DNA of 10,102 nucleotides. Source: DATLAN01 sp035527455 (GTDB taxonomy: Bacteria > Planctomycetota > Planctomycetia > Pirellulales > Thermoguttaceae). Position numbers and translations under genes: made by a program. Below, one piece after another: positions 1-6,632 of the stretch; positions within the stretch are counted from its first letter, which is position 1; every line of letters begins with the position of its first letter. A model generated the notes under the pieces. The model was not told the origin of the DNA and made no database searches. It saw only the letters and a program-made list of their open reading frames with translations. Location of the stretch: NCBI GenBank assembly GCA_035527455.1, contig DATLAN010000647.1, positions 1 to 10,102 on the forward strand, written 5' to 3'.

Positions 1-124
1 CGCAGATCAACAGCACGTTGGGGCGTTTCGGGCTTGTATCGGCCCGTGCCGACCGGAGGGCAACCAGGGAACCGAGAAAGACGACGCACAACGCCGTCAG
101 CCTGAAGAAACTGGATTGCGGCAT
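1..124 (-). CDS. Exported sulfatase, N-terminal fragment (runs off the left edge)
   Basis: Reading leftwards from the ATG at 124, 41 codons are open to the window edge. A strong Shine-Dalgarno, AAGGAGG (140-134), lies 9 nt before the ATG. Residues 1-28 form a Sec signal peptide: a short polar start with Arg8, a hydrophobic stretch at about 11-23, then a likely cleavage after Ala28 (SARA/D). The mature protein begins DTSPKRPNVLLIC. RPNVLLI followed by C/V-x-DD is the usual first beta-strand of arylsulfatases (alkaline phosphatase superfamily), where the next Asp residues bind calcium. Planctomycetes carry many such sulfatases for degrading sulfated polysaccharides. The PAC2 stop lies only 24 nt upstream on the same strand, so co-transcription is possible. 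The catalytic Cys/Ser-x-Pro-x-Arg motif is outside the window, so the family call rests on the N-terminus alone. Confidence 0.68.
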   Translation of the reverse strand, partial: MPQSSFFRLTALCVVFLGSLVALRSARADTSPKRPNVLLIC

Positions 125-148
125 GGTCTGGAGCCTCCTTCGAAGATA

Positions 149-991
149 CTACGCTTCATCGACGCCGCGACTGAGCAGCTCGTTGTCATACTCTTCTTCC
201 AACTGGCGGATCTTCTCGGCGAGCCCTTCGTCCTGCTCGACGGCCGTGGAGACCTGCAACTCCCATTGGGTGCTGGCCGCCCGCAGCGAATCGAGATCCA
301 GAGACAGCTTGAGGATCTTGGCCAGCCGGCGGGTGACCGCTTCGAGGCTCATCGGGTTGGTGCCTTGCAGGTAACCGGGGATCTCGGCGACCAGCGAGAC
401 CATCTCGATCCCGGCCGAGGCGGCCCGCGTCATCAGGTAGGTGGTGAACGAGCCGGGTCCTTCGTAGCCGCTGCGCCGCACGCCGTACTTTTCCATCTCG
501 GGCAGCAGTGCGGGATCGGAACAGGTGATGTACAAGCGCGGCTCGCGGGTGTGCGGCACGGCCCCGCCGAAGGATCCCACGAACAGGATTCGCCGCACGC
601 CCACCATGCGCGCCAGGCGGAACGTGCAATCGCTGAAGGTCCGCCAACGCAGGTTCGGCTCCTTGCCGAGGAACAGCACCAGCCTGGCCGGTTCGTGGCA
701 GTAAAACGTATTCTCCGGCATGTTGATCGTCTTGATCAGGCCGTCTTCGATTTCGATGGGCGGGCGGAACAGGGCGGCGATTTCCATCGAGCCGGGGAAG
801 TTGTAGATGTAGAACGGCTCGGGATCGATTTCGGCAAAAGGCTCGGCGCCCAACAGATCCACCAGTCGTTGGACCGTGCCGCTCGAGACGTTGCCGCCGT
901 CCATCCACCCGGTGAAAGCCAGCACCAGGGTGGCGTCGTCCAGCGAAGGGCAACGGCGAATCCGCAGAATGTCATCTTGGTCCTCGATCAT
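149..991 (-). CDS. PAC2 family protein (proteasome-assembly-chaperone-2 fold)
   Basis: A 280-residue protein counted from the ATG at 991; an in-frame TTG three codons upstream (1000) is the alternative start. Recognisable family blocks are FTGWMDGGNVS (26-36), GSFGGAVPHTR (139-149), GPGSF (178-182) and AEIPGYLQGTNPMS (202-215). The tail contains IRQLEEEYD (261-269). This length and these blocks match the bacterial and archaeal PAC2 family, named after the eukaryotic proteasome assembly chaperone. The biochemical role in bacteria is not settled. It is probably cytosolic, with no signal peptide or membrane segment. It sits downstream of mcsB (about 170 nt, with a palindromic repeat between) and just ahead of a sulfatase start. 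No Shine-Dalgarno is visible before the ATG, but a TATAAT box ends 8 nt upstream, which would give a leaderless or nearly leaderless mRNA. Proximity to the McsAB protein-quality-control pair is suggestive but not proof of a shared role. Confidence 0.85.
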   Translation of the reverse strand: MIEDQDDILRIRRCPSLDDATLVLAFTGWMDGGNVSSGTVQRLVDLLGAEPFAEIDPEPFYIYNFPGSMEIAALFRPPIEIEDGLIKTINMPENTFYCHEPARLVLFLGKEPNLRWRTFSDCTFRLARMVGVRRILFVGSFGGAVPHTREPRLYITCSDPALLPEMEKYGVRRSGYEGPGSFTTYLMTRAASAGIEMVSLVAEIPGYLQGTNPMSLEAVTRRLAKILKLSLDLDSLRAASTQWELQVSTAVEQDEGLAEKIRQLEEEYDNELLSRGVDEA

Positions 992-999
992 GACAGCCA

Positions 1000-1029
1000 A
1001 TTATAGCCTAATCGGCCCGCCAGGAGCAA
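1000..1029 (-). promoter_or_regulatory. Putative sigma70-type promoter for the PAC2 gene
   Basis: On the minus strand TTGCTC (1029-1024, 3/6 match to the -35 consensus) is followed after 18 nt by a perfect TATAAT (1005-1000). The expected start of transcription would fall at about 993, essentially at the ATG at 991. This agrees with the absence of a ribosome binding site. The -35 is weak, so the call rests mainly on the perfect -10 and its position. Confidence 0.4.
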
Positions 1030-1084
1030 CGCCCGTCGAAGAACCCTTCTGCGCTCAGTTCTCTAACACTTCAGCCAAACGGTA

Positions 1085-1153
1085 GCCGGATTCGCAAGAA
1101 TTCGGCCGTTGCCCGGTTTCACGCGAATTGGTCCGAATTCTTGCGAATCCGGC
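1085..1153. repeat. Palindromic repeat, family A, copy 1
   Basis: Two perfectly complementary 21-nt arms, 1085-1105 (starting GCCGGATTCGCAAG) and 1133-1153, flank a 27-nt loop. The arms contain GAATTCGG/CCGAATTC. The same arms recur at 6785-6852 with an unrelated loop. This copy starts 8 nt after the mcsB stop (minus strand), so it may act as an mRNA 3' stem-loop as well as being a dispersed element. There is no T-tract typical of an intrinsic terminator. Confidence 0.9.
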
Positions 1154-1160
1154 CACATAC

Positions 1161-2240
1161 TCAGTTCTTGTCCGACGCTCCGGCGCCGTTCTCCTTGTTC
1201 AGATGGCGGCGGAGGTACCGGGCGCGTTCGATGTTGCGGTCGGCCGTGTCGAGTTCGGTGCCGCTGAGCTTCTGCAGGTGGGCCGGTTGGGTGTGGATGA
1301 ACAGCTCGTTGACCGTGGGGATCCCCAGGTCGCGGATCAGCCCCAGGTTCACTCCCATCCGCACGCTGGAGAGCAGGTGCATGGTTTCTTCCGAGCTGAT
1401 CGTCTGGGCGGTCCGCAAGATACCGTAAGCCCGGCTCACGCGGTCGTGCAGGTTCTCGTGGCTTTCGCGAATGAGGAACTCGCGCGCTTTCCGCTCGTAT
1501 TCGATGATCTGCGGAACGATATCGCCGACCTGCCGGACGAGGTCCTTTTCGCTACGGCCCAAGGTGATCTGGTTGCTGATCTGATAGAAATCCCCCATCG
1601 CCTGCGAACCTTCGCCATAGAGTCCGCGAACCGCCAGGCTGATCTTCTGCAAGCTGCGGAAAACCTTGTCGATTTGCTGGGTGATGACCAGCGCGGGCAA
1701 GTGCAGCATCACGCTCACCCGCAGTCCGGTCCCGACGTTGGTAGGGCACGCCGTCAGGTATCCCAGCCGCTTGTGAAAGGCGTAGGTGACTTTCTCCTCG
1801 ATAAGATCGTCGAGGTGACTGATCTGATCCCAAACGCTCTCCAACGCGAACCCGCACTCGATCACCTGCATCCGCAGGTGATCTTCTTCATTGATCATCA
1901 GGCTGAACTTTTCGTGGCCGTCGATGGCCACGGCTCGGGCACCGCGGCTTTCGGCGTGCTCGCGGCTGATCAAATGCCGCTCGACGAGAAACTGACGGTC
2001 GACTCCTTCCAGCTCTTCGATGTTCAGATAGAGCAACTCCCCGGAGGCCTCGATGCTGAGGATCCGTTCCTTCAAGGCCTTTTCAATCTGGGCACGATCC
2101 TGCTCGGAAGCCCGATTGATGAAGGGGAAATCGGCCAGATTCCGGGCCAACCGGACACGGCTGCTGATGACGATATCCGCCTCCGCTCCGCCACCGCGGA
2201 GCCATTCACCGCTGTTTTCGGTCAAGTCGTTCAGGTCCAC
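1161..2240 (-). CDS. mcsB: Protein-arginine kinase McsB
   Basis: ATP:guanido phosphotransferase-fold enzyme that phosphorylates arginine side chains on proteins. In Bacillus and relatives this marks proteins for ClpCP and controls the CtsR heat-shock repressor. I start it at GTG 2240, giving 359 residues, the usual McsB length (about 350-365). The open frame continues further upstream but overlaps mcsA with unrelated sequence. Visible signatures are SSRVRLAR (26-33, nucleotide-binding arginines), NEEDHLR (117-123, catalytic acidic region) and CPTNVGTGLR (165-174, with the catalytic-site Cys165). Further blocks are RGLYGEGS (205-212), QISNQITLG (220-228) and VRMGVNLGLI (293-302). The phosphoarginine allosteric-pocket motif RDxxRA reads RNIERA (335-340), with Asn in place of Asp. 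The gene follows mcsA by 77 nt on the same strand and is presumably expressed from the same promoter. The Shine-Dalgarno before GTG is weak (GGGA, 8 nt away). Confidence 0.93.
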   Translation of the reverse strand: MDLNDLTENSGEWLRGGGAEADIVISSRVRLARNLADFPFINRASEQDRAQIEKALKERILSIEASGELLYLNIEELEGVDRQFLVERHLISREHAESRGARAVAIDGHEKFSLMINEEDHLRMQVIECGFALESVWDQISHLDDLIEEKVTYAFHKRLGYLTACPTNVGTGLRVSVMLHLPALVITQQIDKVFRSLQKISLAVRGLYGEGSQAMGDFYQISNQITLGRSEKDLVRQVGDIVPQIIEYERKAREFLIRESHENLHDRVSRAYGILRTAQTISSEETMHLLSSVRMGVNLGLIRDLGIPTVNELFIHTQPAHLQKLSGTELDTADRNIERARYLRRHLNKENGAGASDKN

Positions 2241-2317
2241 GGCATCATCCCGTCTATTTGGTCCCGCTTCCTTTGCCCTGTACACGAAGACCCTGGGCAC
2301 GAAGACCGGGAAGTGGG

Positions 2318-2836
2318 CTACTGATCCTCGTTTTCCGTCCGTTGGATCTCGTCGCGCAGCTCCGCCGCCCGCTCGAAGTTCTCCTGCTCGATGGCCTCTT
2401 TCATCTCGCGGCGAAGCCGAATCAACTCGGTGCGTCGCTGGCTGTCGTCCGAACCGCGGCGGGGCGACTTGCCCGTGTGGTGCGTCTCGCCGTGAATGTT
2501 CAAGATCAGCGGTTCCAATTGGCGCCGGAAGCAGATGTAATCGTGCGGGCACCCCAGCCGCCCTTGACTGCGGAATTCATAGAACGTGATGCCGCAGACC
2601 GGACACGACTGTTGATCCAGTTCGGCCAATTCCTCCGCCGTCTGACCGATCGCCATCTGCTGGGCCATTTGCTGGGCCAGGACCGCCGCCATGCCGCCTG
2701 CGCCGAGCGGCTCGCCGCCCGAGGAGGTCAGGTACTCCCGCGCGTGATCTTCACATAAATGCAGCTCCTGCGGCTTGCCGCCGGTCAGCTCCGTAATGTG
2801 AAAAGTCGCCGGTTTCTCGCACTTCTGACACTTCAT
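2318..2836 (-). CDS. mcsA: McsA-type activator of protein-arginine kinase (zinc finger plus UVR domain)
   Basis: A 172-residue protein from the ATG at 2836, preceded by GGGAG (2850-2846) with a 9-nt gap. A longer GTG start at 2857 is less likely because the protein should begin MKCQKC. The N-terminal zinc-binding pattern is C3-x2-C6 with C28 and H31. A second cluster is C78-x2-C81 with GCPHDY (95-100), where Bacillus McsA has a second CxxC. The C-terminal UVR motif (about 137-170) is a charged helical hairpin, ELIRLRREMKEAIEQ onward, of the kind found in UvrB, UvrC and ClpC partners. In Firmicutes McsA binds and activates McsB, which directly matches the mcsB gene lying immediately downstream. 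No ctsR or clpC is in this window. An alternative name is UvrB/UvrC motif-containing protein, but the mcsB linkage favours McsA. Confidence 0.9.
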   Translation of the reverse strand: MKCQKCEKPATFHITELTGGKPQELHLCEDHAREYLTSSGGEPLGAGGMAAVLAQQMAQQMAIGQTAEELAELDQQSCPVCGITFYEFRSQGRLGCPHDYICFRRQLEPLILNIHGETHHTGKSPRRGSDDSQRRTELIRLRREMKEAIEQENFERAAELRDEIQRTENEDQ

Positions 2837-2918
2837 TCCGCCAGACTCCCAAGGCACCTACCGGGGCCGCACAGACATGTACCGGGCGCGACCGGCCCAA
2901 AGACCCACCGTCAACAGG

Positions 2919-2946
2919 ATTCTAACACCAGCCTCTCGGCTGTCAA
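2919..2946 (-). promoter_or_regulatory. Sigma70-type promoter for mcsA-mcsB
   Basis: On the minus strand a perfect -35 TTGACA (2946-2941) is followed by a 16-nt spacer and TAGAAT (2924-2919, 5/6 match). Transcription would start near 2912, giving a leader of about 75 nt before the mcsA ATG. No CIRCE-like or CtsR-like operator is apparent around it. Confidence 0.6.
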
Positions 2947-3154
2947 GGCAAGCGACTTCGATGGGGGAGAACGCGGCTTTCCGATGAGGTCGGTACGGTC
3001 CGAGATCTATTTGCCATCGGACGGGAATCACCCCCAGCCGGAGAGATCGAACGAATCCTCTAAGTCATCTATTGGCAAACAGTTACGTGTGTGAAACAAC
3101 CCGGCGCCCGGTGCTAGCGCCAAACGGTTCTTGGCATCGTTGTGGTAAACTCTG

Positions 3155-3230
3155 GGGTGGCACGCCCTGAGGAACGAAGGGCGTGGTTTCCCGACGTACC
3201 ACGCCCTTCGTTCCTCAGGGCGTGCCACCC
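3155..3230. repeat. Perfect 32-bp inverted repeat with 12-nt loop
   Basis: The arm 3155-3186 (starting GGGTGGCACGCCCTGAGG) is perfectly complementary to 3199-3230. The loop TTTCCCGACGTA occupies 3187-3198. It lies in the presumed trpE 5' leader, about 125 nt before the ATG. There is no T-run after the stem, so a simple intrinsic terminator is not indicated. The perfect arms suggest a recent or maintained mobile palindrome. Confidence 0.93.
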
Positions 3231-3324
3231 GGCAGAGAGCTGGTTGTCCCAGCAGGCCGAGGCTGCTAAGCTAAGCCTTTCGTCAACCGTCAAGGTGCAA
3301 CGCTTCATCCGTCGAAAACCGCAG

Positions 3325-3341
3325 GGTGGGTATTGCCCACC
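3325..3341 (+). promoter_or_regulatory. Short hairpin just upstream of trpE start
   Basis: GGTGGG (3325-3330) pairs with CCCACC (3336-3341) around the 5-nt loop TATTG, leaving 15 nt to the ATG at 3357. It would sequester the only purine-rich stretch near the start. It may influence trpE translation, or it may be a remnant of another dispersed palindrome. There is no direct evidence for regulation. Confidence 0.35.
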
Positions 3342-3356
3342 ACGGATTCACTGCGC

Positions 3357-4904
3357 ATGTCAATGCCGCCTCCCCCCCACTATCCCGATCTGGAAACCTT
3401 CCGGAAGCTTGCCGCAGGGGCCGACCTGGTGCCCGTCTACCGCCGGCTGCTCAGCGATGCCCTCACACCGGTGACCGCGTTCCACAAGATCGACGGCGGA
3501 CGGTGCGCCTGCCTGTTCGAGAGCGTCGTGGGCGGCGAGAAGGTCGGCCGGTACAGCTTCCTGGCCACCGAGCCCTTCTTCGAGATCGAGGCCTATGAGA
3601 ACCGGGTGACGACCAACGAATACTCGGGCGTCTCGGCCGGCGGAGTGCCCACGTTGGTCACCCGCCGGTTCCAGTGCGACAATCCGCTGGACGAGTTGCG
3701 ACGTCGGGTCGAGGCGGTCCGGGCGGTCCACCTTCCCGAGTTGCCGCCGTTTTGCAGCGGGGCGGTCGGCTATGCCGGGTACGATACGGTCCGCTACTTC
3801 GAACACCTGCCCGACGCCCCGCCGGACGACCGCCGCGTGCCCGATCTGGCCTTCGCCTTCTACGACCAGATGGTCGTCTTCGACAACGTCTCCAAGGTGA
3901 TCGTGGTGGTGGCCATGGCGCGGCTGGACAAGCCGGGAATCACTGTGGAGGCGGCCTACGAGGACGCCTGCCGTCGAGTCGATCGCCTGGTGGAGCAGCT
4001 CTCTTCGCCGCGCGAGGCCGTCCGCCCGATGGACATCTGCACCGGCGGCGACGTGAATCTGGATTACGAGTCGAACTTCACCCAGGCCGACTTCGAGAAG
4101 GCGGTCGAAAAGTGCGTCGAATACATCCGCGCCGGCGACGTCTTCCAGGTCGTCTTCAGCCAGCGGCTGACGGTCCCGTTGCGTGCCCATCCGTTCGACG
4201 TCTACCGCACCCTGCGAGTGGTCAACCCGAGCCCGTTCATGTTCTACGTCCGCACGCCGGCGGTCACCCTGGTGGGCAGCTCGCCGGAAGTGATGGTCCG
4301 CGTGGTCGACGGCCGCATCACCGTTCGCCCCCTGGCCGGCACCCGGCGGCGAGGCGAGACCGAGGAGGAAGACCGGCGCCTGGAGGAAGAACTGCTGGCC
4401 GATCCCAAGGAACGGGCCGAACACGTGATGCTGGTCGATCTGGGCCGCAACGACGTGGGACGCGTTTCCCAATACCGCTCGGTCGAGCTGACCGACGTGA
4501 TGACCGTCGAGCGTTACAGCCACGTGATGCACATTACCAGCAACGTCTGCGGCCAATTGACGCCGGACAAGACGGCCTTCGACGCCTTGCAGGCCTGCCT
4601 GCCCGCGGGAACCGTCTCCGGCGCGCCGAAGGTCCGGGCGATGGAGATCATCGACGAGGTCGAGCCGCATCGCCGCGGTCCGTACGCCGGGGCGGTCGGC
4701 TACGTCGATTTCAACGGCAACATGGACACCTGCATCGCGTTGCGGACCATTGTGGTCCAAGGCGACAAGGCCTACGTCCAAGCCGGCGCCGGGATCGTCG
4801 CCGACAGCGTTCCGAGCAACGAATGGCACGAAACGCTCAACAAGGCCCGCGGGCTGCTCAAGGCGATCGAACTGGCCGAGGCGCACTGTCGCGCGCCCGC
4901 TTGA
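3357..4904 (+). CDS. trpE: Anthranilate synthase component I
   Basis: Chorismate-utilising enzyme that makes anthranilate with glutamine-derived ammonia from TrpG, the first committed step of tryptophan synthesis. The start chosen is ATG 3357 (515 residues). ATG 3363 and TTG 3333 are in frame and no start has a clear ribosome binding site. The N-terminal domain carries LFES (53-56), matching the LLES tryptophan feedback-binding motif, so allosteric inhibition is probably retained. The chorismate-binding domain shows AGDVFQVVFSQRL (259-271), GSSPEVMVR (307-315), PLAGTRRRG (325-333), LVDLGRNDVGRV (359-370) and YSHVMHI (387-393). It continues with PAGTVSGAPKVRAMEIIDE (416-434) and GAVGYVDFNGNMDTCIALR (445-463). 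AGIVADSVP near the end completes the family pattern. TrpE is preferred over PabB because of overall length and the LFES element. No trpG, trpD or trpC neighbour is present, so the gene stands alone, convergent with glnA. Confidence 0.95.
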   Translation: MSMPPPPHYPDLETFRKLAAGADLVPVYRRLLSDALTPVTAFHKIDGGRCACLFESVVGGEKVGRYSFLATEPFFEIEAYENRVTTNEYSGVSAGGVPTLVTRRFQCDNPLDELRRRVEAVRAVHLPELPPFCSGAVGYAGYDTVRYFEHLPDAPPDDRRVPDLAFAFYDQMVVFDNVSKVIVVVAMARLDKPGITVEAAYEDACRRVDRLVEQLSSPREAVRPMDICTGGDVNLDYESNFTQADFEKAVEKCVEYIRAGDVFQVVFSQRLTVPLRAHPFDVYRTLRVVNPSPFMFYVRTPAVTLVGSSPEVMVRVVDGRITVRPLAGTRRRGETEEEDRRLEEELLADPKERAEHVMLVDLGRNDVGRVSQYRSVELTDVMTVERYSHVMHITSNVCGQLTPDKTAFDALQACLPAGTVSGAPKVRAMEIIDEVEPHRRGPYAGAVGYVDFNGNMDTCIALRTIVVQGDKAYVQAGAGIVADSVPSNEWHETLNKARGLLKAIELAEAHCRAPA

Positions 4905-4933
4905 TCGATCCGCGAATCGTTGCGCGGATCGAT
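4904..4933 (+). terminator. Hairpin overlapping the trpE stop codon
   Basis: The 11-nt arm ATCGATCCGCG (4904-4914) pairs perfectly with CGCGGATCGAT (4923-4933), loop AATCGTTG. The first paired base is the last base of the TGA stop. There is no U-tract, so it may act as an mRNA 3' end stabiliser or a weak terminator rather than a classical intrinsic terminator. Confidence 0.5.
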
Positions 4934-4978
4934 GCACGAAACGATGCACGAAACGATGCACGAAACGATGCACGAAAC
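4907..4978. repeat. Tandem 12-mer array after trpE
   Basis: Four exact head-to-tail copies of GATGCACGAAAC fill 4931-4978. In the same 12-bp phase, 4907-4918 (GATCCGCGAATC, 9/12) and 4919-4930 (GTTGCGCGGATC, 8/12) look like decayed units, making six in all. The array fills the start of the trpE-glnA convergent gap. Confidence 0.9.
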
Positions 4979-4979
4979 G

Positions 4980-5001
4980 CCCGCCGACTGCGCTCGGCGG
5001 G
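4980..5001. terminator. GC-rich hairpin between convergent trpE and glnA
   Basis: CCCGCCGA (4980-4987) pairs with TCGGCGGG (4994-5001) around the loop CTGCGC. It lies between the two convergent 3' ends and could serve both transcripts. No T-run follows on either side. The remaining bases to 5086 show only short imperfect CACGG/CCGTG pairings. Confidence 0.4.
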
Positions 5002-5086
5002 GTCGCGCCTCGGTAGGGGCTCCATTCACAATGCGTCCCGAGCAGGCCCACGGTATCCACGGACTCAGGACCGTGCCAAGTACGCT

Positions 5087-6499
5087 TCAAATATCGTAGT
5101 ACATGCAGAACTCGTACGGGTGCGGACGCAGCCGCAACGCGTCCACCTCGTTCTCCGTCTTGTACCAGATCCACGTGTCGATCACGTCGGGCGTGAACAC
5201 GTCGCCGCGGAGCAGGAACTCGTGGTCCTCGCGCAAGGCCGCCAACGCCGCCTCCAGCGAGCCGGGCGTCGTCGGCACGTCGACCAGTTCCTCCGGCGTC
5301 AAGTCGTAGATGTCCTTCTCCAGCGGCTCGCCCGGATCGACCTTGTTCTGGATCCCGTCGATCACCGCCATCAGCATGGCCGCGAAGGCCAGGTAGGGAT
5401 TGCAGCTCGGGTCGGGACAGCGGAACTCCAGCCGCTTGGTCTTCGGGTTGGGGCTGTACATCGGGATCCGCACGGCCGCCGAACGGTTCCGCTGCGAATA
5501 GGCCAGGTTCACCGGGGCCTCGAAGCCGGGCACCAGCCGCTTGTAGCTGTTGGTCGTCGGGTTGCTGAAGGCCAGGATCGCCGGGGCGTGTTTCAGCAGG
5601 CCGCCGATCCCGTACAGCGCCATGTCGCTCAGGCCCGCGTAACCCCCGCCGGCAAACAGCGGCTCGTCGTTCTTCCACAGCGAAACGTGCGTGTGCATGC
5701 CCGAGCCGGCGTCGCCGAAGAGCGGCTTGGGCATGAACGTGACCGTCTTGTTGTGCCGTCTGGCCACGTTCTTGATGATGTACTTGTACATCATCATCTT
5801 GTCGGCCATCTTGACCAGTTCGTCGAACCGCAGATCGATCTCGGCCTGTCCGGCGGTGCCCACCTCGTGGTGCTGGCATTCCACGTCCAGCCCGCACTCG
5901 ATCATCAACTGCATCATCTCGTTCCGCAGATCCATCATCTGGTCGGCCGGCGGGACGGGAAAATAGCCTTCCTTGTAACGCAGCTTGTAGCCCAAGTTCG
6001 GGCGCTCCTCGCGGCCGCGGTTCCACTGCCCCTCGATGCTGTCGATGTAGTAGAACGCCCGGTTGGAGTCCTGCTCGAAACGGACGTCGTCGAAGACGAA
6101 GAACTCCGCCTCCGGACCGATGTTGCACGTGTCGGCGATGCCGGTGCTCTTGAGATAGTTGACCGCTTTTCGGGCGACGTTCCGCGGGTCGCGGGTGTAG
6201 TCTTCCCGCGTGATCGGGTCCTGGATGTTGCAGATCATCGACAAGGTGGGCAGTTCGGTAAACGGGTCCAACGAGGCCGTTTCCGGCTGCGGGACGACCA
6301 GCATGTCGCTCTCGTTGATCGCCTTCCACCCGCGGATGCTCGATCCGTCGAACCCCAAGCCGTCCTCGAACACGTCTTCCTTCAGATGGTCCACCGGAAT
6401 GGTGAAGTGCTGCCACAAACCCGGAAAATCCATGAACCGCATGTCGACCGCCTTGACGTCTTTTTCCCGGCACAACGCCAACACCTCTTTGGGGGTCAC
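5087..6499 (-). CDS. glnA: Glutamine synthetase, type I (GSI-beta-like)
   Basis: Cytosolic dodecameric enzyme that joins ammonia to glutamate with ATP and is central to nitrogen assimilation. The 470 residues match the usual GSI length (about 468-474). Start is GTG 6499, set by AAAGGAGG lying 5 nt upstream; no nearby in-frame ATG fits as well. Key elements are DGSSIRGW (51-58, catalytic Asp51) and GPEAEFF (128-134, metal ligands). The ATP-site GSGMHTHVSL (265-274) and PGFEAPVNLAYS (324-335, catalytic Glu327) follow, then NRSAAVRIP (338-346) and LEFRCPDPSCNPYL (357-370). The adenylylation loop reads KDIYDLTPEEL (395-405), with Tyr398 at the position modified by GlnE in enteric bacteria. This places it in the adenylylatable beta subgroup; whether a GlnE exists cannot be seen here. 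A sigma54-like promoter upstream fits nitrogen regulation. Confidence 0.97.
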   Translation of the reverse strand: MTPKEVLALCREKDVKAVDMRFMDFPGLWQHFTIPVDHLKEDVFEDGLGFDGSSIRGWKAINESDMLVVPQPETASLDPFTELPTLSMICNIQDPITREDYTRDPRNVARKAVNYLKSTGIADTCNIGPEAEFFVFDDVRFEQDSNRAFYYIDSIEGQWNRGREERPNLGYKLRYKEGYFPVPPADQMMDLRNEMMQLMIECGLDVECQHHEVGTAGQAEIDLRFDELVKMADKMMMYKYIIKNVARRHNKTVTFMPKPLFGDAGSGMHTHVSLWKNDEPLFAGGGYAGLSDMALYGIGGLLKHAPAILAFSNPTTNSYKRLVPGFEAPVNLAYSQRNRSAAVRIPMYSPNPKTKRLEFRCPDPSCNPYLAFAAMLMAVIDGIQNKVDPGEPLEKDIYDLTPEELVDVPTTPGSLEAALAALREDHEFLLRGDVFTPDVIDTWIWYKTENEVDALRLRPHPYEFCMYYDI

Positions 6500-6616
6500 C
6501 TTCCCCTCCTTTCGCGAACAGGATACGCATTAGTTTTCAGTCGGTACGCGAAGCGTTTGCCGGTACTTCTTGGCACGGTCACGCTGCGTCCGGAACCGCC
6601 ACGACGTGCCCCCGTC

Positions 6617-6632
6617 TGCAATCCGGGTGCCG
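6617..6632 (-). promoter_or_regulatory. Sigma54-like -24/-12 promoter upstream of glnA
   Basis: The minus strand reads CGGCACCCGGATTGCA (6632-6617). Against the sigma54 pattern TGGCAC-N5-TTGCA it matches 10 of 11 fixed positions, and GG and GC are exactly 10 nt apart, as RpoN requires. Transcription would start near 6607, leaving a leader of about 108 nt. Sigma54 control of glnA is classical in many bacteria, which raises the prior. No obvious NtrC enhancer pair is visible upstream. Confidence 0.5.

Larger units (their letters stand above)
2837..3356. other. Gene-poor gap between divergent mcsA and trpE
   Basis: No convincing gene is seen in these 520 bases. The left end carries the mcsA promoter. 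The middle (about 2950-3120) shows nothing I can name. The right end holds the 32-bp inverted repeat, a small hairpin at 3325-3341 and the presumed trpE leader. A weak extended -10-like TGGTAAACT (3143-3151, plus strand) could be the trpE promoter, but it has no acceptable -35. Short open frames crossing the inverted repeat are by-products of the repeat. Confidence 0.6.

Noticed and set aside
2241..2552. N-terminal extension of McsB
   Set aside because: The extra 104 residues overlap mcsA in another frame and match nothing in McsB proteins, which begin close to the SSRVRLAR segment.
3028..3474. Small open frames over the 32-bp inverted repeat on both strands
   Set aside because: Both strands encode the same short peptide because of the palindrome; there is no ribosome binding site or family resemblance.
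5071..6577. Similar CCGTGCCAAG segments on both sides of glnA as terminal inverted repeats of a mobile element
   Set aside because: The match is only about 10-13 nt with an indel, there are no target duplications, and glnA is a core gene.
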